Source: Oikopleura dioica (taxonomy: Eukaryota; Chordata; Appendicularia; Copelata; Oikopleuridae). From it: a stretch of 64,000 nucleotides of DNA. The position numbers and the translations under genes were made by a program. Position 1 is the first letter of the stretch. Each line of letters starts with the position of its first letter. Below the pieces are notes generated by a model. That model made no database searches, was not told the origin of the DNA, and saw only the letters and a program-made list of their open reading frames with translations. Shown one piece after another: positions 1-9,925 of this stretch. The stretch spans positions 2,666,001-2,730,000 of the forward strand of contig OU015569.1 of assembly GCA_907165135.1 (NCBI GenBank), in the 5' to 3' direction.

Positions 1-480
1 TTTTTACGAAGTTCGAAAAGAGTTAGTTAAGGCTTGAAGTTTGAGTTTCAAACTGGACAGTCTGTGTAAACAATTTTTGTGAAGTGAGCTTAGACTCGGC
101 TTTCTCGGCGCAGAATTCAAAATTTCGAAAATTTCCAATTTCTTTCTTCTCAAGTGCCTCCGCTCCCCGAGCTGGAGTACTGCTCAGCCACTTCCTTGCC
201 GGCGAAACTCAGGAAGGCGGGAAAAGGCAGTCTTGGCTGCTAGAAACGAGTTTCGCCTGATTACATGTGTTCACTGCGCGCCCTCCAGTCTGAAAGACGT
301 CGTAATTTGTAAATCGTTAGTTCTTCTGTATTTCAAAAAATACAAGCATTGAATTGAAGCAAAAATTACCGTTATTTTTATTGATGCGTTTTTTTATTAT
401 TGACGATTGAATGAGAAATTTTAGCGAACCACTAGTTTTTTTCTTCGTTTTGAAAGACTTTCCTAACCTAACCTGAACAT

Positions 481-503
481 TAACTCTAACCCTAACCCTA
501 AAA
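481..503. repeat. short telomere-like repeat (CCCTAA)n
   Basis: About three imperfect units of CTAACC lie here inside an otherwise featureless 5' flank. The array is far too short to be a chromosome end, so it is an interstitial telomere-like tract. In the remaining sequence of 1-738 I see no coding exon; it probably holds the promoter and leader of the glycosyltransferase gene that follows. Confidence 0.5.
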
Positions 504-738
504 TTTGCTTATGAAATTTAAACCAGGTGTTTGAAAAAGGGTTGAAAACTCATTATAGAGATTTGGCTGGCTGCCAGGTTCCATTCTGAGTTTGGTTGAA
601 CCGCATCTCTGAAATTCGGCCCCGGGCTACCATCTCTAGTTTTTTTATGACTGCGCACGTTGCACAGAGCCTAGCCATTGCTAACTGTCCTGGACATTGT
701 TGAATAATGTTAATAGAGAAAATAAAGTGAACTTTGCG

Positions 739-2624
739 ATGATTTCTGGCCTTGTTACCGCTCTCTTCTTGGTCATTCTACTCGAGTTCGCGGTTCTGGT
801 ATCGAGAAGATCTGGAAGCTCGGGGATCGGCTTTGGTTCAAACCCAAGAATAAGAGAAAAAAGAGGAGCTCCTGATGAAGGCCTTGGGACTTATTTTTCA
901 GGAGAAACTTATGACTACTCCGGAGAATACAGGCACTGTTTGAACAAGTGTTTTTTGCTCGTTACATAATTTTATAGTCGCTAAAAAATTTTCGAAATGA
1001 CTGATATTTTTTCAAACCGCAAAAAGAATTGTTCGATTCCACCGTTCTGAAGGGGCAGTGTTCAGTAATCCTTGGGAATGGGACGATCTGACGTTGGCAA
1101 CTCAAGGATCAGTCGACAAGTTATTCTACCTGAAGACGATCACGGAGCGTTTCGATGGACCTCTTTCCGTATCCATCTTTTGTCCAGGTTATGATGGAGC
1201 ATTCGCTGACGACGCTATTCACTTGCTGAGAAAATGCTATCCGAAGGTAAGATCTTTCATTGCTTTAGCAAATCTTTCGATTACAAAATAAGATCAACGA
1301 AAACGTGATGTTTCACCTGGTTTATCCTGCAGAGCAGCCAGCAGACCTAGCCTACACGACCGGATGGCGAGAGCTCGAATGTGACGAGTTCATTCAAGAA
1401 CTCAAAGCTTTCACATCAACAGAAAGTGAAGGAGCGGGATATTGATATTTTCATCTTGTTTTTCTTAAATTTAAATGTTCACAATTATATCCCTCTGAAG
1501 CAGTTATTTTCCCTCACAACGTTTTGCGGAATGTAGCGCGCTCTGCTGTTCATTCGGAATTCTTCCTCCTGCTCGATATCGACTTGAGCCCCAGCGTCAA
1601 CTTGAGAACCTCATTCATCGAATATGCAAACGAAAATGATCTTTCGGAGAAAGATGACGACCTTGTTGTCTATGTTTTGCCTGCGTTTGAACAAAAACCG
1701 GACATGAAAGTTCCAGAAGATAAAGCGCAGCTAATCAAAGAGATCGAAAATGGAAACATTCGTCCCTTCCACAATGAGACTTGTTTTCCATGTCACAGGC
1801 CAGAGAAATACGAGCAGTGGAAAACTATGAACGGAGAATTTATCGCATTTGAAGCACCCTGGGAAGAAGCTTGGGAGCCCTTTTACGTCGGCAGGAGAAA
1901 GTAAGAATCTTCCTTTTTCTTATCAGAACTTTAATTTTTTTCTAAGTCTTCCGTACTATGATGAGCGCTTCAAAGGATTCGGATTCGACCGGATCCAACA
2001 AGTTTGTGAGCTGTACGTCGCCGGGTACACAATGAAAGTGCTCTCTGAATCTTTCGTCGTCCACGATGACTGGAAGCGGCCCGCACTTGGCGGAGAAACA
2101 ACGCCTAAAGATAGCTTCAACTGGTATCTTTTCAATTATCATTTCAAAGATGAGCTGCAGAGAAAATACAACACTTCCAAGACTTGCAGCCCCCTTCCTC
2201 AAGATAGTCAAATGGTAAGTGTCCAAGAATTAACATTTTTCTCCAGATAAAAATTTAGACTGGACCTCGGCAAGGAAAGCCGTTAAATGATAGAAAGGCA
2301 AATGACGACTTTAATCGATACCAGATCCAGCAGAATATGATGGGCAAGCCAGTTGCCATCAAGGTAAGAGATGGCTTTCAACGGCTGGATGCAAAAGTAC
2401 AATTTCAGAACGAGCCACCGTTCACCATGGATGTGCCGTCAAATCCACTGGCACTGCTGCCAAACCACGACCATCGCAAGTTGAAGGTGCTCAAGTCACA
2501 CATTCGAACCTATACGCATGATGAGCTGAAAGAAATTTACCAAAAGGGTCTATCCAACGACGGAATCATGAAAGAGTTCCGCGTGCCCAAAGACGACGAC
2601 CTGACTTGGGAATTCGACAATTAA
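739..2624 (+). CDS. family-49 glycosyltransferase, B4GAT1/LARGE-like, type II membrane protein
   Basis: Six exons (739-947, 1027-1246, 1293-1425, 1504-1900, 1947-2214, 2259-2624) with GT-AG introns of 44-79 bases sum to 1593 nt, giving 530 residues. The start is the ATG at 739; the next residues form a short tail and a hydrophobic signal anchor (MISGLVTALFLVILLEFAVL), as in Golgi type II enzymes. The catalytic part has the family landmarks NVLRNVARS, the metal-binding LLLDIDL (DxD), EPFYVGRR, PYYDERFKGFGFDRIQQVCE and VAGY. Vertebrate B4GAT1 adds glucuronic acid to the xylose primer of alpha-dystroglycan O-mannosyl glycans, and LARGE carries a similar domain; that role here is inferred from family only. 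About 120 residues after the conserved domain (from roughly residue 410) are a charged extension I do not recognise. A polyadenylation signal follows at 2722. Confidence 0.88.
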
Positions 2625-2721
2625 TTGTTATCCACTACACAATCGCAATCACACCATTATTATTTATGTTCGCAAATATTCTAGTTTCATAAATGTTTAT
2701 TCTGCTCAAGGAAAAATCCGA

Positions 2722-2727
2722 AATAAA
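2722..2727 (+). terminator. polyadenylation signal AATAAA
   Basis: AATAAA about 100 bases after the stop codon of the glycosyltransferase gene, the usual place for the 3' end signal. Confidence 0.5.
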
Positions 2728-2852
2728 ATAGTTGTTTCGTGCAACTATCTCCAAAATGATGAGTTTATTCGCCCCAGTGACAGCAATATGAAGCATTTGG
2801 GCAGGAAAAGCCTTTTATCGGGTTTCATATTTGAATTTTTCGTCTGATTTTT

Positions 2853-3690
2853 TTAATAAAAATGGCTAAAATATGAACCCAAAGCTTGAACGCGCACTCC
2901 ACCAGCGTTGGCACCGGCGCAAGTGGCCACATTGGAGCAGAAGAACAGCTTTCCTGATTCTTGTTCGGCAGCAATGCATGTGTAGTTGTCGCTAAAATTA
3001 CCTTAGAAGGCATTTTTTCCTATTCAAAAACCTTGCGCGCTGGCAATAACTAGTGATGCACTCTTCGCATTTGACATCGTCGGGGTTGAGGACGCACTCC
3101 TGGACGCACATGCCCATAGCACATCGTCTAAAAGCAGCAGAACCATCTGAAATCGTCAGCTTTCCTGGTCTCGTGAGAGTGTACTACCAAAACAAAGTCA
3201 ATAAAGAAACGCTCGAAAGAGCTTACCTTGTTCAAGACGGCAAGAGGTCCATTTTTTCGACTGTTTTGTCTTTCTTTCTGTCCGTGGTGCTTGCCCTGTC
3301 CTCGCTGTTTCTGAGGGCAGTTTTCTGTTCGACATTGCGAGCATTTTTCATTGAACAAATCTCCAACGCATTCTTTTGAGCACGATTCTTGCGCACATTC
3401 AATCGCCTTATTCACTCCTAGAACATCACTGAGTACTCGATCAAGGAAAACAATTACTTACGGTCTGGAAGAGGGCATTGCGAGGTCTTGAGGCAAGTAA
3501 AGCAAGACTCCTGCAACCAGTTTTTATCTGGACATTGAGCTTGGCACTTGGATCTTTTGCACTGTCGAAAAGCCTTCAATTGTCTTTTCCATGCAGCTTT
3601 GGCTTCAGGATTAGACATGTTGCCCTCGCGATGCTGTCTCCATCCTGCCTCGCAAGAAGAAACGAAAACGATGAGAGCGGAAAGCTTCAT
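2853..3690 (-). CDS. secreted cysteine-repeat protein
   Basis: Begins MKLSALIVFVSSCEAGW, a signal peptide, at 3690. Exon 1 (3690-3462), exon 2 (from 3417) and exon 3 (from 3127) each encode one copy of a six-cysteine unit, C-x4-C-x3-C-x(7-9)-C-x2-C-x(4-5)-C. A fourth exon adds about 45 residues with three more cysteines and ends in TAA at 2853. I know no named domain with this spacing; it suggests a small disulfide-rich extracellular protein. The exon 2/3 junction does not keep frame with the apparent GT donor (AAG|GTAAGC). Reading it one base earlier, as a GG-AG intron, restores frame. The leader resembles that of the protease gene at 32971. Function unknown. Confidence 0.7.
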
Positions 3691-3970
3691 TTTATTTTCT
3701 CTATTCTCGAGAAATTGAAGGAATAGAAAGGGGTGTCCTTTAAGAAATCTATTTATTTGGCGGGATAAGTAAATAACAAACAGGGTTGGGCAAATAGTAC
3801 TTGCACAGTCAAAACAGGTCCAATCAGCCCCGTGCTGGTTTTAGATTCTCTTTTAGTATTCCCTTTTCGCCACGTGAGAAGCACATCATCAACGGCTGGA
3901 GAGAGGGTTCCAGAGCAATCTATTCGAATATGAAATGAAACAATTCGTTTATGTTGAGTTAGGACTACTA

Positions 3971-6077
3971 CTAAATGTATATCTGTAACCCCCACTGTAT
4001 TGAAACCATAAATAAACTAATGATAAAAATGATGTCTAGTGTTCCAAACGAGCTGAAAAGTGCAGTTAGCAGAAAGCAGATAAAACTAATTCTCTACTTT
4101 TGGAGAGTTGTAGTCACGAACGAGAAGAGAGGAATCGATAGAAATCCAGTTAGTCCAGCAATGCTCATGCTAAAGAAATTGATTGACTGAACTTGAGCTT
4201 GGTCTACCTGAGGCCATAAAGGACACCGAATTGCTGGAATGGGAACAGAGTGGCAACGTAGTTTGCTTGGCTGGGATAAGTTGTTTATAAGGCCGAAAGC
4301 AGGAGCTAACTACCTTGAGTAGACTGAAGATCGGAAGAAGATCTCAAACAGACAAGTAGAAAAAATGAAGATATATTTTTTCTCCTGCTGGACTGCCGCT
4401 AAAATCGCGGAACTTGTCGATAAAAGAATCCCAAGGAACGATGTCAGGACGAGACTTGCGCCACACGAGACATATTTTGATCGAGCTTCATCTTCAAGAA
4501 GATTTCTTACTTCTAGTTATCTTGCAAAAGACTTACCATCCGGGAACTTGCTCGCAACAAAGTTAATAAAGATTCCCATGAGGGGCGCGACAGCAATGCC
4601 GAAAAACTGCAAGACGCCAAAGAAGCTTGTCCAACTGGAAACGCAGCCACACTCAGAGCTACAGTTGATCGTCACCCAGGCGTTGAAGGCGGAAATGAAG
4701 AATACGTGGCGCAAGTTAGTAACTAGCAATTATCAAATGAAACTAGACACTTTCCTTTCTACGGGCGCACTCACCAATGTACCATAAATTCATGAAGATG
4801 AAGTTTTTTGTCAGCACCTTTTCCTTGATATCCTCCCACTGCGTGCAAAGAAATCTATCGTCCGACCTGCAGCTTGTTAGCGATCCAGATTCCTTAGCGT
4901 ATTTCGCTGACTTCCAATCTCTCCAAGAGAAGGAAAAATTATCCGTTAGGGGCCATGGAATCGCAGCTTTGGGCATGCAGAAAAAAGTTCGGAGCCACAT
5001 AATGAATGTTAACCCCGCAAGTCCAAGAAATAGCTGTCTTTTCAAATGCTCACTTTAACCGTAACAAAAAGTATTATGAGTATTGGGAGAATCTCCTGTA
5101 GGAGACGCCGAGTTCGTAGAGCACCTTCAAAAGCATGAATGTACTCAGCGATGGTGTCAATTAATCGATTCAATTGATCTAGCGCAAATGAAACGAGCGG
5201 TTAGGCGGCGTGCGCCTTAGAAGCCCCTTCCAACAAGTGGAGAGACGTTGGAGTGTGTTCAATCGAAAGCGAATTCAAAATCGCCAACGATTTTTTCATT
5301 TTCAAACTTATTATTTGACACCATCCATGATGACGAGTCGTAAACGCCGTTGAGAAGGGTGACCACTAGAGCGCGCTTGTCCTCGTCTTATCAAGGCTTC
5401 AACAATTTATAATTTTATAAATTTTTGAATAATTATTAAACAATGCGAAACCTTTTCATAAATTTCCAATCTGCATATTTGTCACTTTCAATGGTTTTCA
5501 AAAGTCAGCTATCCTCCCCCAATTTCTCGGTATTTCAAAAACTAAGACTAGAACCATAATTCCCGCCATGCCAATAATGATCGTGCCAACATAGAGGAGC
5601 CAGGGTACTGACTGAGTGGCGAATGCCAAGCACAGTATTCCAACGGTCTCGGATATTACGACAACGATTCGTGTCTTACCAGTTCCGTAGCGATCGAAAA
5701 TCCAGCCGAAAAAAGCGCCGCCGATTTCGTATGAAGCAACGGCGGCGACAAGGATCGACTTGAAAATGTTTAAGACGGGGAATATTGAGTATTTTTAGAC
5801 TTACATTGAAATGAGCATCCTGGGATGCACATGAAGCAGCACAAGTTTGATTGATTTCATGCTCGTAGCCGTCCCCACATTCATCGTAAAAGAACCCTTC
5901 TTCTTTGAAAATGAAAACAGCACTGCCCCAGCCAAGAATAAGTCCAGAAAAGAGGTATTGCTTGGAAAAAAATTTAAAATTTGAAAATAAATGTTTGATT
6001 GTTATTCAACAAAAATGAAATTTTATCCTTTGCTCAAGTATCGCTGTCCAGAGAGAAGTCCATCGTCCGACGGCCAT
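3971..6077 (-). CDS. SLC43-like solute carrier of the major facilitator superfamily
   Basis: About eleven small exons encode a many-pass membrane protein. Segments match the amino-acid transporter family SLC43 (LAT3/LAT4) in order: an N-terminal helix ending LILGWGSAVF, an A-motif-like GGAFFGWIFDRYGTGK, TNMQIGNL, VTLLNGVYDSSS, KVLYELG, then GLTFIMWLRTFFCMP, a large lumenal loop, SSWTSFFGVLQFFGI, and the last pair NYVATLFPFQQFGVLYGL / IAGLTGFLSIPLF, with TAG at 3971. SLC43 proteins carry large neutral amino acids or purine bases; the substrate here is unknown. At least three introns are not GT-AG. The clearest is 5457-5387: GA-AG is needed to join NLY to DEDKRALV. The first intron is flanked by the direct repeat AGCAA, so its exact edges are ambiguous. 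The start is the ATG at 6077 (MAVGRWTSLW). Confidence 0.82.
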
Positions 6078-8100
6078 TAAGGATCGAAACTAACCTTGGA
6101 TAGCATCAAGTTTGTTTAGTTCGTGGCAGTTCTAGAGACACGATTTTGTTTTTTGAGGATGGGTCAGAGTGAACGGGATTTGTTATTTAAAGTTTTAGTG
6201 CTGGGCAATTTGGGGATTTATGGTACGTTGACAAGAAAATGAAAGGAATAGGTGCGATGGGCTGCTTGTTCGGCCGCGTGCGTAAGCGGGTTACTGACGG
6301 CAGCGCGTCTGATCACTACTAAATTGCCCAAATTTGGCGGACACTGGTGACACACACAGCTCATCGCCCCAATTAAACTGTCCAACAAGCATTAATTGGA
6401 AAAGAACTCCTCGAAGCTGTACAGTCAGCCACAGTGAAAGTGATGAATAAGAACGCCGAGGCAGTAAATTCGTGCCCAATTCGCTTCAGCGGGGCAAATT
6501 GACAGGTGGCAAACATTCCAACTGGTCTCGCCCGGCGATCTGCCCTGAGGCAAGTGCCGTCGCCAGTAAATCTCGCCCTCGGGTCTGGGAAACCATTGAA
6601 AAGCCACATGTCTCCATGATATATGATTATATTGGTCGTTATCTGACTGCTAAGCGCATAAGTAGCAGTTCTTCCCGATCAACCAGAAATTCGTATGCTC
6701 CTTCTTGCGAAATAGGAACAAGAACAAGCTATTAGCGACGTAATTAAAACTAGGTGAAAGGCGATCCAAATCCTACTTGGTGTGATTTGGGACGAAAATG
6801 GAAACTTTGTAATCCGTGAACGGCTGGTTTGTTCTGGCTACCTCCGCTTCCGAGAAAAGCTTGAAAATCGCGCAGATGGCACACTTTTCCCATGTTTCTC
6901 GATGGAGCTTAAAATAGCACCAGCCCTTAGGATTTTGCCAGTGGCTTTGAATAATTCGAAGCTCAAGGACTATTCTTGGACTCATATGATTGAATTCGGA
7001 ATAGAGCCGGATAAGCTAGCTGTCCAAGATATGCGAGATAGCTGTCACGACTTGCAAGTTCTTTTGGCTATACTTCTTGCCCGAAAAGACTGAGCTGACT
7101 TGAGCAAATTTGGAAAGATTAGCCATCGGCCGATGGATCGGAAAGATGATTTATTTGAGCCGGGACAAACAGCGATGCAAATTCTTTGTAGTCATTTTCA
7201 GTAATCTTCTGCGCATTCAATCAAGGGCGCTTCATTTTTATAGCGAATTATAATTGTAAAAAATATTTTAATCGAGCTTGTTTTACAAAACACTCGATAG
7301 ATTAAGGAGGTTTCTCAAAAATTTAGTCTTTCGTTCTTTAGCAAATGAATTGAGAAAGAGCTGAGTAGGCGAATGTGCAGTAAGAAGCGAATTCAGAGTG
7401 ATTTATTGGAATGAGGAAAATGCTACAAAACGGGCCTTTGAGTGCGGTGGTGCGCAGGGGTTAAACGGTTATCAGAACGGCGTCGCGGTCATCGTCAAAT
7501 ATTTACGAAAGCATCAATTGTTGCAGCTTAAGCCATCCGTTCCAGCAGTCGGATAGCACAGCTGGGCACAGCATCACACCCTCAGAGACACCCTTCCTCT
7601 ACTATTCAAGTAAGTTATGGAAACTTCGGAGACATAAATTAAAATAAGCGCATTTTTTCAATTTACAGCTCTACTGTCAATTAAATCAATATCAATAACT
7701 GTAAGAGACTATTTCCAAAGAAAAAAATCTTCTTCGAATTTTACTGCTATTGAAATAATATCTAAGAGTAACTGAGGACTCTCATGAAATGCAAGAATAA
7801 TACTTGTAAAAAAAATGTTATTTTGATGGCAAGCCACATCCCCCATAAAAAGAGCATCCTTTGGTGTTTCTAGTTTTATTTAGACTAGATTTGCTATTTT
7901 GCTCTTTTACAATTTGCAAGTTGCAAAGGCGAATCATTAGAGCCACGCCGATCGCACCTGCTTTATTACAACTAGAAATAAAAGCAAAACAAGTCTCTTT
8001 TCTCCACTTTGATTTCACTTACACTTTTCTAGGGGGCGCTGTTAACGCTGCGTCGAGAACAAAAATAAAGAGTCGAGCACGAAGCAATCGTCTGTGACTT
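6078..8100. other. about 2 kb without a clear gene
   Basis: No exon set that I can support. The longest open stretch, 6782-7093 on the plus strand (about 100 codons, no ATG at its start, ending LLAILLARKD), has a plausible amino-acid mix but no recognisable domain. It could be an orphan exon or a decayed mobile-element fragment. The rest is AT-rich and is likely to include regulatory sequence for the achaete-scute gene downstream. Confidence 0.35.
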
Positions 8101-8200
8101 GGAGGCTCCGGAGCGCCACGCGCTAGAATACTTTAAGACCGACTAGGTTGACCAGCTCGAGCACACAAACCGAGTTACTTGTATCAGAAACAAAGCAAAA

Positions 8201-8779
8201 ATGACCGGAAAGATTCTGCCAACAAAAGAGTCAAAGAACAAGAAGAAGAGAAACCCGGGCGCAGTCCTGAGACGAAACGCTCGAGAGCGGGACAGAATCC
8301 GCAACGTCAACGATGCCTTCGACGAGTTGAGAGATCACGTGCCCAACGGAGATGCTGGACGAGGACGCAAGATCTCGAAGGTCGAGACGCTCAAATCAGC
8401 GATCGAATACATCAACGCACTCAAGGATCTTCTCGGCGACGAATTGAAGCCAGTCGAGTTGAGCGATTTGGACGACAAACGTTCAAAGACTCCATGCGAG
8501 CAGCAACCAGAGACAAAACAGATTCCACCACAGCAGCTTGCCTACGCGACTGAGCAAACCAACGACTCGCATGTTTTCGACAAGTTCGAAGTCCCATCTT
8601 CTCCCGAGTCTGGCGTCGGAGCTTCCTCGAACGAGACCTCGATCGACTTGGATCACTTTTCCTCGACAGAAGACTCGCTTGATCTTCTTCAGCTGCCGAC
8701 GAGCTTCGCCGCCGATTTGCTCCAGTCGTCTCACATTGACTTTGCCAACCCATCGACCCTTTCCTTTGCAAAGTACTGA
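8201..8779 (+). CDS. ascl: achaete-scute family bHLH transcription factor
   Basis: A single exon of 192 residues. The basic helix-loop-helix domain spans about residues 24-80: [20 protein letters not shown] (basic region and helix 1), the hallmark HVPNG, then [20 protein letters not shown] (helix 2). The ASCL class is a proneural DNA-binding factor that binds E-boxes as a dimer with E proteins and drives neural fate. The basic N-terminal tail and the acidic, serine-rich C-terminus (about 81-192) look like regulatory or activation regions. ASCL genes are normally intronless, as here. The first in-frame ATG (AAAAATGACC) opens the frame directly. Which ASCL paralogue it is cannot be told by eye. 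Confidence 0.93.
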   Translation: MTGKILPTKESKNKKKRNPGAVLRRNARERDRIRNVNDAFDELRDHVPNGDAGRGRKISKVETLKSAIEYINALKDLLGDELKPVELSDLDDKRSKTPCEQQPETKQIPPQQLAYATEQTNDSHVFDKFEVPSSPESGVGASSNETSIDLDHFSSTEDSLDLLQLPTSFAADLLQSSHIDFANPSTLSFAKY

Positions 8780-8957
8780 AATCATGGAAGACTCACTTTT
8801 ATTTCTTTATTTTCTTATTTCACCTGCCTGACTCTCTCTTTTTTTTGTCAACTTGTCCAAGTCTACAACCGTAGGATATCGGATAAAATGATCTTCTTTT
8901 ACTTATCTTATTCCTCTACATTATTTTAATGATTTGAGCCAACGAATTTATTGTACA

Positions 8958-8963
8958 AATAAA
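8958..8963 (+). terminator. polyadenylation signal AATAAA
   Basis: AATAAA about 180 bases after the ASCL stop codon, in an AT-rich tail. Confidence 0.45.
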
Positions 8964-8969
8964 AATAAG

Positions 8970-9920
8970 CTATGAAAACCACTTTCGAATTGTAATTTTA
9001 ATTGAGCATCAATGATTAATGAACAAAATTCGAAGCTCGGAAATGAGTGGAAAATCCATTCAGAAATCAATTGTCTTTCATATCGAAAAGACGGGGCAGC
9101 TGGCCAGCGCTGGAACATTTTCGAAAGACACTTGGAAATTTTCGTTGAGCAACCCTTGTCGAGAACAATGAATTAAAAAAATACAATACTCGATTTACAG
9201 AAAAAAATTGTTGCTAGAATTTTGAAAATGGCTTTATTTGAAGGCAAAGCAGAAAATTAAATTCTTCAGGAGCAAATCCATCGTCGTCAGTTTGTTCTTT
9301 TCATTCTCAGCATCGCAACGCTCGGACTATAAAATCATCAGAAAAGCTACCTGGCTCGGAGATGGCGGAATGCACACTTTCGCCATCGATTTCTGGCGGG
9401 TTTCTGCTGCGTCGGTACTGTTCAAGGCTTTTTGAAATCAAAGAATAATAACATAAGCTTAATAATAATAGTAACAAGAGACTCTGAATAAAAAACTGCC
9501 CTTCATGATGAGCTTTTTAAAAGAAAACGACTCCTCCATTTCGAAATTCTCAAAGGAAGTAAGAGAACTTTCCCGCAGCGTCCTATGTCGTGGCTGGACT
9601 GGCTTTCCTAAAATAATTAAAAAAGTGCTCGAATCAAGCTATTGTGAGGCTTGTTAACGCGACCACTAACTTGAACATGAAGGAAATGCCGATCTGACTA
9701 CAATCTCTCTAAAAGACATGTTTGGTGTTTTTATTTGGTTCACAAATTGAACCACGCTCTTTATATCACCCGTTGAAGCCGCAAAAACGCATCTTGAGGG
9801 AAATTCGATTATCGAGCGAGAAATTGAAATTCGCAGGAAACAGTGATTCTGTACCCCAAAAATACGTTGCCTTCCGTCTCAATTTAGACAATCAAATGTA
9901 AATGGTAACGAATAAGCTAG
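8970..9920. other. intergenic stretch, no supported gene
   Basis: Possible minus-strand splice signals (an acceptor-like TTATTTTAG near 9610) flank short open pieces, but I could not chain them into a gene. It lies between the ASCL gene (+) and the 3' end of the carboxypeptidase gene (-). Confidence 0.3.
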
Positions 9921-9925
9921 TTTAT

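Noticed and set aside
481-503. Chromosome end
   Set aside because: Only about three telomere-like units, with normal genic sequence on both sides.
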